Shown here: one piece after another, positions 31,074 to 36,254 of the stretch | Position numbering within the stretch: the stretch's first letter is position 1 | Layout of the letters: each line of letters starts with the position of its first letter | From: JBQCDV01 sp051960855 | Lineage (GTDB): Bacteria > Actinomycetota > Actinomycetes > JAJZTN01 | Length of the DNA stretch: 36,254 nucleotides | Direction: 5' to 3' | Assembly (NCBI GenBank): GCA_051960855.1 | Contig: JBQCDV010000014.1 | Coordinates: 1 to 36,254 of the forward strand | Notes under the pieces: model-generated | Databases searched by the model: none | Told to the model about the DNA's origin: nothing | Seen by the model: the letters and a program-made list of their open reading frames with translations, nothing else | Position numbers and translations under genes: made by a program

Positions 31074-31823
31074 ATGCCTGCCCGTCCTCGTTCCGTGTAC
31101 GCCATCGCCGGTGCCTTCCTCGCGGCCACCGTCCTCACCGGATGCGGGGGCGATGCGCAGGACGCGGCCGTCGGCGGCTCGCCGTCGGCACCGTCGTCCT
31201 CCACGTCGGCGTCTCCGCTCACGTCGGGGCTGCCGCTCACGTCGCCGGCGACCACTCCTGAGGCCACAACTTCTGAGCCCCCGGCCTCTGAGCCCCCGGC
31301 CTCTGAGCCCCGGGCCTCTGGGCCGATGTCTGCTGAGGCCACTTCCTCTGCACCGACCCACTCAACCGGCGCGACGCACCCCGAGACTCCAAGCACCTCC
31401 TCCCGTCCGGCCTCGACCAGCCCGGTCGTCATCGCCTACGCCGGAGGGGAGTCGCCGGGCGTGGAGGTGCATCAGCCGTCTGACGTCAGCAAGCTCGACG
31501 GTGCCCCCGAGTCGTTCAAGAAGTTCGTTGCGGGGATCGTCAGGAAGCTCACGTCGACGACCGCCCCGACCTGCGACGCCGCCGCTGTCGGCGTCATCGT
31601 CGAAGCCGTCCGGGCGGACGGCTATGCCACCGGCGGGGTGAATGACTGCGGCGGGTATCACGCGCTGTGGGCGACCGTGGGTGGGCAGTGGAAGGAGATC
31701 GCCGGCACGCAGGACATCTGGGAGTGCCCGATGCTGCAGCGCTACGACGTCCCGAGCGACATCGCCGGGGACAAGTGCTACGACCCAGAGGCGAAGAAGG
31801 TGCGCGACTACCGACAGTCCTGA
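31074..31823 (+). CDS. Secreted lipoprotein with Ser/Pro/Thr linker and unknown C-terminal domain
   Basis: 249 residues. The N-terminus is a Sec lipoprotein signal ('VYAIAGAFLAATVLTGC', lipobox LTGC), so it should be anchored outside the membrane. Residues about 25-120 are a Ser/Pro/Thr/Ala-rich linker with an imperfect five-residue repeat (ASEPP). The C-terminal 100 residues form a compact domain: 'DGAPESFKKFVAGIVRKL', then cysteines in 'TAPTCDAAAVGVIVEAV', 'GGVNDCGGYHALWATVGG', 'QDIWECPML' and 'AGDKCYDP'. The four cysteines could form two disulfides. I do not recognise the domain; its position before a cell-wall hydrolase may be chance. ATG 31074 has GGGGGAG very close upstream. No terminator is shared with the gene before it. 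Confidence 0.78.
   Translation: MPARPRSVYAIAGAFLAATVLTGCGGDAQDAAVGGSPSAPSSSTSASPLTSGLPLTSPATTPEATTSEPPASEPPASEPRASGPMSAEATSSAPTHSTGATHPETPSTSSRPASTSPVVIAYAGGESPGVEVHQPSDVSKLDGAPESFKKFVAGIVRKLTSTTAPTCDAAAVGVIVEAVRADGYATGGVNDCGGYHALWATVGGQWKEIAGTQDIWECPMLQRYDVPSDIAGDKCYDPEAKKVRDYRQS
31272..31316. repeat. 15-bp tandem repeat (three copies plus a partial) in the lipoprotein linker
   Basis: Unit TCTGAGCCCCCGGCC at 31272-31286 and 31287-31301. A third copy with a single change lies at 31302-31316, and a partial fourth follows. It is in frame and encodes the repeated SEPPA linker. Confidence 0.85.
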
Positions 31824-31942
31824 CCGGGAGGGAGCTGTGGGCGGCCGGCTGGCCCCGGTGTGCTGATGGTGGTGGTGCAGATGACCCAGCGCCGCCGGGA
31901 ATGTCTCCACCGACCGGGTGAACCTCTTCACACGCCCCGGAG

Positions 31943-31962
31943 AAATCCCCGTTCGGGGGTTT
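31943..31962 (+). terminator. Hairpin within a nested inverted repeat between lipoprotein and nlpC
   Basis: AAATCCCC (31943-31950) pairs with GGGGGTTT (31955-31962) around GTTC: 8 bp with one wobble, A-rich before and T-rich after, so it could act as a terminator in either direction. It is flanked by a second inverted repeat, TCACAC (31928-31933) and GTGTGA (31966-31971). It lies 120 nt after the lipoprotein stop and about 60 nt before the riboswitch. Confidence 0.5.
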
Positions 31963-32020
31963 GAGGTGTGACAAAGTCTCCCCGCGTCCCTGACGTTTCG
32001 ACCATCCGGTCGACGGCCCG

Positions 32021-32198
32021 CAGCAACGCCGAGTCCTGCCCGTGCTGCTGGTCGCATCCGACAGCGAAGCCGGGCAGGAGTGGGGAACCACACGCACGAC
32101 GGGACGACGCGACAGCGCCGTTCCTTGGGGTGAAGCCGCCGTAGGCGGCCGGGCTACCTCCTGCCCGAACCCGACAGTGGTCCTCTCCGCAGGCGTGC
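32021..32198 (+). ncRNA. Cyclic di-AMP riboswitch (ydaO-yuaA type)
   Basis: The conserved blocks of the ydaO/yuaA aptamer occur in order: ACGCC-GAGTCCTGCCCG (32026-32043), CGGGCAGGAGTGGGGAACCA (about 32073-32092), TTGGGGTGAAGCC (about 32125-32137), and CTCCTGCCCGAACCCGACAG (about 32158-32177). The closing GGCGT (32192-32196) pairs with ACGCC to form P1. CCTGCCCG and CGGGCAGG form a helix. This family senses c-di-AMP and in actinobacteria is found upstream of cell-wall hydrolase genes, matching the NlpC/P60 gene here. Class and ligand are recognised from family knowledge; block positions are approximate to a few bases. A -10 (GACGTT near 31992) with GTGACA 18 nt upstream may drive it, at low confidence. 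Confidence 0.88.
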
Positions 32199-32208
32199 GG
32201 AGGTTTTT
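32185..32208 (+). terminator. Terminator-like hairpin that also contains the nlpC ribosome-binding site
   Basis: CTCCGCA (32185-32191) pairs with TGCGGAG (32196-32202), loop GGCG, followed at once by G and five T (32204-32208). The 3' arm supplies GGAGG (32199-32203), located 8 nt before the ATG at 32212, so the hairpin would both terminate transcription and hide the Shine-Dalgarno. Its loop GGCG is also the 3' strand of the riboswitch P1 helix, so the hairpin and the closed aptamer compete. This is the likely expression platform. Confidence 0.7.
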
Positions 32209-32211
32209 CGC

Positions 32212-33000
32212 ATGTCCGCATTCCGGTCCTTCCGGCCTGCCCGCACGCCCCTGCACCGGGGCCAGCGGGGGAGCATCGCGCTCCGTCCCACCGTCACCCG
32301 CCGTGCCCTCGCTCTCGTCGCCGCCACCGTGACCGCCCTCGCCGGCCTCGTCGGCGTGCACTCCGGTCCCGCCGCGCACGCCGCGACCTGGTCTCCGGCG
32401 TCCACCGCCATCAGCTACGCGATGCAGCAGCTGGGCGACCCCTACGTCTACGGCTCCACCGGCCCGTACTCCTTCGACTGCTCCGGCCTGACCGGAGCCG
32501 CCTACCGCGCCGCCGGGGTGAACCTGCCCCGCACCTCACGTGACCAGTGGTACGCCGGCAAGCGCTACCCGATCTCCCAGGCGCAGCCGGGCGACCTCGT
32601 CTTCTGGGCCAGCAACACCAGCTCGCCGAGCTCGATCTACCACGTGGCCCTGTGGCTGTCGAAGAACCGCGTCCTCGAGGCCCCGCACACGGGCGACGTC
32701 GTCAAGATCGCCCCGCTCTACACCTCGCACCTCATGGGCTACGTCGTGCGACCCGCGCCCAGCGCCGTCCCGGTGCTGAACCCGTGGCCGCAGACCTCGG
32801 GCAGCGGCGCGCTGATCATCCAGGAGCGCCTGCGCGCCAACGGCTACGGCGTGTCCTACACCGGGCGCTACGACAGCCAGACCCGCGCGGCCGTCGTCCG
32901 CTTCCAGCAGCACCACGCCATTCCCTACGACAACGGCACTGTGCAGTGGCGGACCTGGATGAGCCTGTTCGCCAACGGCTCGACCAAGAACGTCGCCTGA
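32212..33000 (+). CDS. NlpC/P60 family cell-wall peptidase with peptidoglycan-binding domain
   Basis: A 262-residue secreted peptidoglycan hydrolase that cuts peptide stems. The N-terminal 58 residues are a long signal peptide with a basic region and a hydrophobic core, ending 'GPAAHAATW' (cleavage probable after AHA). The NlpC/P60 domain (about 65-185) has the catalytic Cys in 'YSFDCSGLTGAAYRAAGV', the His in 'SIYHVALWLSKNRVLEAPHT', and a downstream His in 'SHLMGYVVRP'. The C-terminal domain (200-255) is a peptidoglycan-binding type 1 repeat, 'IIQERLRANGYGVSYTGRYD' to 'AVVRFQQHH'. The ATG is fixed by GGAGG 8 nt upstream inside the riboswitch hairpin. Expression should respond to c-di-AMP. 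Confidence 0.93.
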   Translation: MSAFRSFRPARTPLHRGQRGSIALRPTVTRRALALVAATVTALAGLVGVHSGPAAHAATWSPASTAISYAMQQLGDPYVYGSTGPYSFDCSGLTGAAYRAAGVNLPRTSRDQWYAGKRYPISQAQPGDLVFWASNTSSPSSIYHVALWLSKNRVLEAPHTGDVVKIAPLYTSHLMGYVVRPAPSAVPVLNPWPQTSGSGALIIQERLRANGYGVSYTGRYDSQTRAAVVRFQQHHAIPYDNGTVQWRTWMSLFANGSTKNVA

Positions 33001-33082
33001 CCCGCCCCCACGCTCGCCCAGCGCGAACGACGCCCCGCCCCCTCCCTTCGGAGGGAGGCGGGGCGTCGGCGTGGGGGGCGGG
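33001..33082 (+). terminator. Large nested inverted repeat between nlpC and dapB
   Basis: The inner stem is CCTCCCT/AGGGAGG (33041-33047, 33052-33058). It is extended after a 3-nt bulge by CGACGCCCCG/CGGGGCGTCG (33028-33037, 33059-33068). The outer arms are CCCGCCCCCACGC (33001-33013) and its near-complement GCGTGGGGGGCGGG (33069-33082), so the 3' side is continuous and the 5' side has a 14-nt insertion. It starts right after the nlpC stop: a very strong terminator, without a T-run. Confidence 0.75.
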
Positions 33083-33087
33083 TGCGG

Positions 33088-33093
33088 CAGGAT
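33088..33093 (+). promoter_or_regulatory. Candidate -10 element for a leaderless dapB transcript
   Basis: CAGGAT ends 6 nt before the GTG at 33100, so the predicted +1 is that G. The -35 region would fall inside the right arm of the preceding inverted repeat. The AGGA inside the hexamer could alternatively be a ribosome-binding site. Confidence 0.35.
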
Positions 33094-33099
33094 GGTCAG

Positions 33100-33882
33100 G
33101 TGAGCACGAACGACGCAGCGCTGCGCGTCGCCGTCGTCGGCGCGAGCGGGCGGATGGGCAGCCAGACCTGCCAGGCGGTCGAGGCAGCCTCCGATCTCGA
33201 CCTGGTCGCCCGCCTCGGTCGGGGGGACGGTTTCGGCACGCTGGAGCAATCGCGCGCCCAGGTCGTCGTCGACTTCACGCGGCCCGACGTCGTCATGGAC
33301 ACCGTCCGCCATGCCTTGCTGGAAGCCCGCGCCCACGTGGTCATCGGCACCTCCGGCCTCGGCGCCAGCGAGCTGGACACGATCCGCGGCTGGCTCGACG
33401 AGGTCCGCCGGGCGGGTCACGAGCTCGGCGTGGTCGTCGCGCCCAACTTCGGCATCGGAGCTGTGCTGCTCATGCGGTTCGCCGCGATGGCCGCGCCGTT
33501 CTTCGAGTCGGTCGAAATCGTCGAGCTGCACCACCCCGACAAGGTCGACGCCCCCAGCGGCACCGCCCGCCACACTGCCGACGCCGTCGCCGCCGCCCGC
33601 CGGCACGCTGGCCGCCCCGCTTCCCCGGACGCCACGCGATCGGGAGACCTGGCCGCGCGGGGCGCCGTTGTCGAGGACGTCCACGTCCACGCCGTGCGCC
33701 TCCGTGGGCTCACCGCCTCGGAGGAGGTCCTGCTCGGCTCGCCCGGGGAGGTCCTGACGCTGCGCCACGACTCGCTGGACCGGGCGTCGTTCATGCCCGG
33801 CGTGCTGCTCGCGGTCCGCGAGGTCGTCCGTCGCCCGGGTCTCACCGTCGGGCTCGAGCACCTGCTCGACCTGCCGGCCTAG
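33100..33882 (+). CDS. dapB: 4-hydroxy-tetrahydrodipicolinate reductase
   Basis: DapB, NAD(P)H-dependent reductase of the lysine/diaminopimelate pathway that feeds peptidoglycan. It has 260 residues. The nucleotide-binding motif is 'VAVVGASGRMGSQTCQAV', followed by 'VVVDFTRPDVVMDTVRHAL' and 'HVVIGTSGL'. The signature 'ELHHPDKVDAPSGTARHTA' contains the catalytic His144-His145 and Lys148, and 'LRHDSLDRASFMPGVLLAV' closes the substrate domain. The GTG at 33100 is preferred over one at 33082 because of the promoter geometry and family length. Two genes follow closely on the same strand. Placement near pnp is usual in actinobacteria. Confidence 0.95.
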   Translation: MSTNDAALRVAVVGASGRMGSQTCQAVEAASDLDLVARLGRGDGFGTLEQSRAQVVVDFTRPDVVMDTVRHALLEARAHVVIGTSGLGASELDTIRGWLDEVRRAGHELGVVVAPNFGIGAVLLMRFAAMAAPFFESVEIVELHHPDKVDAPSGTARHTADAVAAARRHAGRPASPDATRSGDLAARGAVVEDVHVHAVRLRGLTASEEVLLGSPGEVLTLRHDSLDRASFMPGVLLAVREVVRRPGLTVGLEHLLDLPA

Positions 33883-33891
33883 CAGGCGCCC

Positions 33892-34347
33892 ATGACCGCC
33901 CGCCGCGTCACGATCGTGCTGCTGGTCGTGCTCGCCTTCTACCTCGTCACTGTCGGGTGGCGCGGTGTCCTGCTCGTCGAGCAGGGGAGCGTCGCGGGTG
34001 TCCTGCTCGGGCTCGGCGTGATCGGGCTGCCGCTGATCGCGGCCTGGTTCATCGGGCTCGAGGTCCGCTTCGGTGCCTCGACCGAGCGCCTGGCCCGACA
34101 GCTCGAGGCCGACGGGCAGCTGCCCGTCGATGACCTGCCGCGTGACGAGCGCGGCCGCATCGACCGCGCTGCCGCGGACGAGGCGTTCGCCGTCGTGCAG
34201 CAGCAGGTGGAGTCCGACCCCGTGGACTGGCGGCACTGGTTCCACCTCGCGACGGCCTACGACGCCGCTGGTGACCGGCCGCGGGCGCGCCAGGCTATGC
34301 GGCGCGCGATCGCCCTGGAACGCGCCGGCGGAAGGTCCTCCTCATGA
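33892..34347 (+). CDS. Small membrane protein with TPR-like C-terminus
   Basis: 151 residues. Two membrane helices fill the first 60 residues ('VTIVLLVVLAFYLVTVGW' and 'VAGVLLGLGVIGLPLIAAWF'), followed by a soluble part: a charged linker ('DLPRDERGRIDRAAADEAF') and a helix pair 'VDWRHWFHLATAYDAAGDRP' with 'ARQAMRRAIALE', which looks like one TPR repeat. The soluble part probably faces the cytoplasm. Proteins of this layout are common beside dapB in actinobacteria; role unknown. It starts 9 bp after dapB and ends with an overlap (ATGA) into the GNAT gene, so the three genes form an operon. Confidence 0.82.
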   Translation: MTARRVTIVLLVVLAFYLVTVGWRGVLLVEQGSVAGVLLGLGVIGLPLIAAWFIGLEVRFGASTERLARQLEADGQLPVDDLPRDERGRIDRAAADEAFAVVQQQVESDPVDWRHWFHLATAYDAAGDRPRARQAMRRAIALERAGGRSSS

Positions 34348-34943
34348 TGCCCACCGCCGACGTCTCGGTCCGGCCTGCCCGCCTCGACGACGTCCCCGCC
34401 CTCGCCGCGCTGCAAGCCGACGTGTGGCGGGAGCGCTACGCGAGCCTGCTGCCGGCGCCCGTGCTCGCCGGCCTGACCCCCGAGGCCCTGGCAGCGGAGT
34501 GGGAGGAGGCGATCCGCACCGCGCCCTCGCGCCGGCACCAAGCACTGGTCGCTCTCGAGGGCCCACGCGTCGTCGGTCTCGTGTCGCTGGCTCCCGCGGC
34601 CGACCCTGACCTCGACCCCCGCACCGACACCGAGGTCAACGAGCTGCTCGTCGCGCCGTCGGCCCGGAGGCGCGGACACGGCTCGCGGCTGCTGCAGGCT
34701 GTCGCCGACACCGTCCGTCCCGCTGTCGCCGCCGACCTCGCGCCCGACCGGGACGCTCTGCTCGTCACCTGGCTGCTCAACACCGAGGCGGACGCGGGGC
34801 GCTTCCTCGCGATCGCGGGCTGGGCGGTCGACGGTGCCACCCGGACGCTCGCCCTTGACGGGGGAGAGGCCGAGGCGTCGGGGGACGGCCAGCAGGTGTC
34901 CCAGCAGGTGTCCCAGCAGCGGTGGCACACGGCGCTGGGCTGA
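34344..34943 (+). CDS. GNAT family N-acetyltransferase
   Basis: A 199-residue acetyltransferase with 'VSVRPARLDDVPALAALQAD' at the start and the acetyl-CoA loop in 'VNELLVAPSARRRGHGSRLL' (RRRGHG, about residues 103-108). A late element is 'LLNTEADAGRFLAIAGW', a family pattern. The acceptor is unknown. The C-terminus carries the repeated QQVS motif from a 12-bp DNA repeat and is not conserved. The ATG overlaps the stop of the preceding membrane-protein gene, indicating coupling; ATG 34347 is equally possible. It is the last gene before the paa promoter. Confidence 0.86.
   Translation: MMPTADVSVRPARLDDVPALAALQADVWRERYASLLPAPVLAGLTPEALAAEWEEAIRTAPSRRHQALVALEGPRVVGLVSLAPAADPDLDPRTDTEVNELLVAPSARRRGHGSRLLQAVADTVRPAVAADLAPDRDALLVTWLLNTEADAGRFLAIAGWAVDGATRTLALDGGEAEASGDGQQVSQQVSQQRWHTALG
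34890..34919. repeat. 12-bp tandem repeat at the end of the GNAT gene
   Basis: CAGCAGGTGTCC occurs at 34890-34901 and 34902-34913, with a half copy after it. It is in frame and gives QQVSQQVSQQ near the C-terminus. Confidence 0.8.
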
Positions 34944-34969
34944 GCCGCCCCGAGGGCTCGCCAGCGGCG

Positions 34970-35013
34970 GGTGTGACAGTCAGGCCGCCGGTCGGCTGGA
35001 CACCTGTCACACC
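34970..35013. promoter_or_regulatory. 10-bp inverted repeat, probable operator of the paa operon
   Basis: GGTGTGACAG (34970-34979) and its perfect complement CTGTCACACC (35004-35013) are separated by 24 nt. The left arm is just upstream of the -35 and the right arm lies between the -35 and -10 of the proposed paaA promoter. That is a typical arrangement for a repressor acting on a catabolic operon, perhaps a TetR- or GntR-type phenylacetyl-CoA sensor; the protein is not in the window. Confidence 0.55.
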
Positions 35014-35025
35014 GGTGCCTACGCT
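34997..35025 (+). promoter_or_regulatory. Promoter of the paaA-paaB operon
   Basis: TGGACA (34997-35002) and TACGCT (35020-35025) are spaced 17 nt apart, a good housekeeping sigma-factor match. The predicted start is near 35032, giving a 30-nt leader with a GGAGG ribosome-binding site before the GTG at 35062. Confidence 0.6.
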
Positions 35026-35061
35026 GGAAGGACTGTCGGGACGAGCCTGCCGGAGGCGAGT

Positions 35062-36081
35062 GTGTACGGCAACGACCTAGGTGAGCGCATCGAGGCGGCG
35101 GCCGGCCCGGAGGAGCTCGAGTCCGCCTTCGCCGCCACGATCGAGGCCGACCAGCGCATCGAGCCGCGGGACTGGATGCCCGAGGCCTATCGCAAGACAC
35201 TCATCCGTCAGATAGCCCAGCACGCGCACTCCGAGATCATCGGGATGCAGCCGGAGGGCAACTTCATCTCGCGGGCACCGAGCCTGCGGCGCAAGGCGAT
35301 CCTGCTGGCGAAGGTGCAGGACGAGGCCGGCCACGGGCTCTACCTCTACTCGGCTGCCGAGACGCTCGGTGCCAGCCGCGAGGAGCTGCTCGACCTGCTG
35401 CACGCCGGCCGGCAGAAGTACTCCAGCATCTTCAACTACCCGACCCTCACCTGGGCCGACATGGGTGCCATCGGGTGGCTCGTCGACGGCGCGGCGATCG
35501 TCAACCAGGTCCCCCTCTGCCGCTGCTCCTACGGCCCCTACGCCCGGGCGATGACGCGCATCTGCAAGGAGGAGTCCTTCCACCAGCGGCAGGGCTTCGA
35601 GATCATGCTGACGTTGTCGCGCGGCACCGACGCGCAGAAGGCGATGGCGCAGGACGCGCTCAACCGCTGGTGGTGGCCGTCGCTGATGATGTTCGGCCCG
35701 CACGACACCGACTCGGTGCACGGCGAGCAGTCGATGAAGTGGAAGATCAAGCGCTTCTCCACCGATGAGCTGCGGCAGAAGTTCGTCGACGCGACCGCAC
35801 CGCAGGCAGAGTTCCTCGGGCTGCGGATCCCCGACGAGGAGCTTCGGTACGACGAAACCACCGGCCACTACGTCTTCGGCGAGCCCGACTGGGATGAGTT
35901 CGCGGCCGTGTTGCGTGGCGAAGGGCCGTGCAACACGCAGCGCATGGCACATCGCCGTCGCGCACACGAAGACGGTGCCTGGGTGCGCGAAGCCGCAACC
36001 GCCCACGCGAGCAAGCGCAATGCCAAGGAACACCAGGCGAAGGAACGCGTCCTGGACGCCACTCCCAAGGCGCGCACATGA
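35062..36081 (+). CDS. paaA: 1,2-phenylacetyl-CoA epoxidase, catalytic subunit A
   Basis: PaaA is the di-iron subunit of the PaaABCE epoxidase that opens the aerobic phenylacetate pathway by epoxidising phenylacetyl-CoA. It has 339 residues. Ferritin-like iron-binding helices are visible: 'IAQHAHSEIIGMQPEGNFIS', 'LAKVQDEAGHGLYLYSAAET' (E-x-x-H type) and 'RICKEESFHQRQGFEIMLTL' (second E-x-x-H). 'RWWWPSLMMFGPHDTDSVHG' is also characteristic. The last 35 residues (Ala/Lys/His-rich) are a variable tail. The GTG at 35062 is set by GGAGG five bases upstream and by 'VYGNDLGERI'; the upstream open frame runs through the promoter. The stop overlaps the paaB ATG. Confidence 0.95.
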   Translation: MYGNDLGERIEAAAGPEELESAFAATIEADQRIEPRDWMPEAYRKTLIRQIAQHAHSEIIGMQPEGNFISRAPSLRRKAILLAKVQDEAGHGLYLYSAAETLGASREELLDLLHAGRQKYSSIFNYPTLTWADMGAIGWLVDGAAIVNQVPLCRCSYGPYARAMTRICKEESFHQRQGFEIMLTLSRGTDAQKAMAQDALNRWWWPSLMMFGPHDTDSVHGEQSMKWKIKRFSTDELRQKFVDATAPQAEFLGLRIPDEELRYDETTGHYVFGEPDWDEFAAVLRGEGPCNTQRMAHRRRAHEDGAWVREAATAHASKRNAKEHQAKERVLDATPKART

Positions 36082-36254
36082 CAGAGAAGAACTGGCCGCT
36101 GTGGGAGGTCTTCATCCGCAGCCGCAACGGTTTGCATCACGCGCACGTCGGCAGCGTGCATGCGGTTGACGCCGAGATGGCGATCGAGAACGCGCGCGAC
36201 ATTTACACCCGACGCGGCGAGGGCGTCTCGATCTGGGTCGTGCCCTCGGCGGAG
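36078..36254 (+). CDS. paaB: 1,2-phenylacetyl-CoA epoxidase subunit B, N-terminal fragment
   Basis: The first 59 residues of PaaB, continuing past the window end. 'WPLWEVFIRSRNGLHHAHVG' followed by 'AENARDIYTRRGEG'-like sequence (here 'MAIENARDIYTRRGEGVSIW') is the family signature. PaaB is a small bridging subunit needed for assembly of the epoxidase. ATG 36078 overlaps the paaA stop (ATGA), so the two are translationally coupled. The rest of the operon (paaC, D, E) is expected downstream but not seen. Confidence 0.93.
   Translation, partial: MTEKNWPLWEVFIRSRNGLHHAHVGSVHAVDAEMAIENARDIYTRRGEGVSIWVVPSAE

Noticed and set aside
32536..34245. Long open frames on both strands over nlpC, dapB and the next gene
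   Set aside because: Compositionally biased translations without motifs; the real genes have clear domains, starts and ribosome-binding sites.
1..36254. CRISPR arrays, insertion sequences, prophage, tRNA or rRNA genes
   Set aside because: No regularly spaced repeats, transposase or integrase-like genes, terminal inverted repeats of an element, cloverleaf sequences or rRNA blocks were seen on reading both strands.

Overview
This window is high-GC DNA from an actinomycete-type bacterium (Actinomycetota). The evidence is very GC-rich codon use, frequent GTG starts and tightly overlapping genes. Two well-known actinobacterial neighbourhoods are also present: dxr-rip1-ispG-GNAT, and proS ... rimP-nusA-ylxR-infB-ylxP-rbfA-truB-ribF-rpsO-pnp-M16 peptidase ... 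dapB. I see no mobile elements, CRISPR arrays, rRNA or tRNA genes. The window is mostly conserved core chromosome; the unusual features are a broken ispG, some RNA and operator structures, and a few gene insertions.

Layout. 1-3.7 kb: two aldehyde dehydrogenase genes (one cut by the window edge) divergent from a PucR-type regulator, then a DUF4259 gene. 3.8-8.3 kb: MEP isoprenoid genes dxr and ispG flanking a site-2 protease (rip1/rseP), plus a DUF4081 GNAT gene. ispG carries an in-frame TAG at 6783-6785. 8.3-9.3 kb: a second GNAT and a PPOX-class oxidoreductase, minus strand. 9.4-12.8 kb: proS, a HAD hydrolase and a methyltransferase. 12.8-16.8 kb: a penicillin-binding protein with an NTF2-like domain, a TauE/SafE exporter, and a coupled DUF4439 plus Tat-lipoprotein pair. 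17-24.2 kb: the ribosome-biogenesis and translation operon rimP, nusA, ylxR, infB, ylxP, rbfA, truB. 24.2-26.6 kb: kynureninase and ribF. 26.7-30.9 kb: rpsO, pnp and an M16 peptidase. 31-33 kb: a secreted lipoprotein, then a c-di-AMP (ydaO-type) riboswitch in front of an NlpC/P60 cell-wall hydrolase. 33.1-34.9 kb: dapB, a small membrane protein with a TPR-like tail, and a third GNAT. 35-36.3 kb: start of a phenylacetate-degradation operon (paaA, paaB cut by the window end) behind a promoter that carries a 10-bp inverted repeat.

How the genes work together. RimP, NusA, IF-2, RbfA, TruB, S15 and PNPase together make and mature the translation machinery and RNA. dxr and ispG belong to one isoprenoid pathway. 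dapB, the PBP and the NlpC/P60 hydrolase all act on cell wall, and the hydrolase is placed under c-di-AMP control. A recurring feature is a -10-like hexamer (A at position 2, T at position 6) exactly 6-7 nt before the start codon of several operon-leading genes, suggesting many leaderless transcripts.
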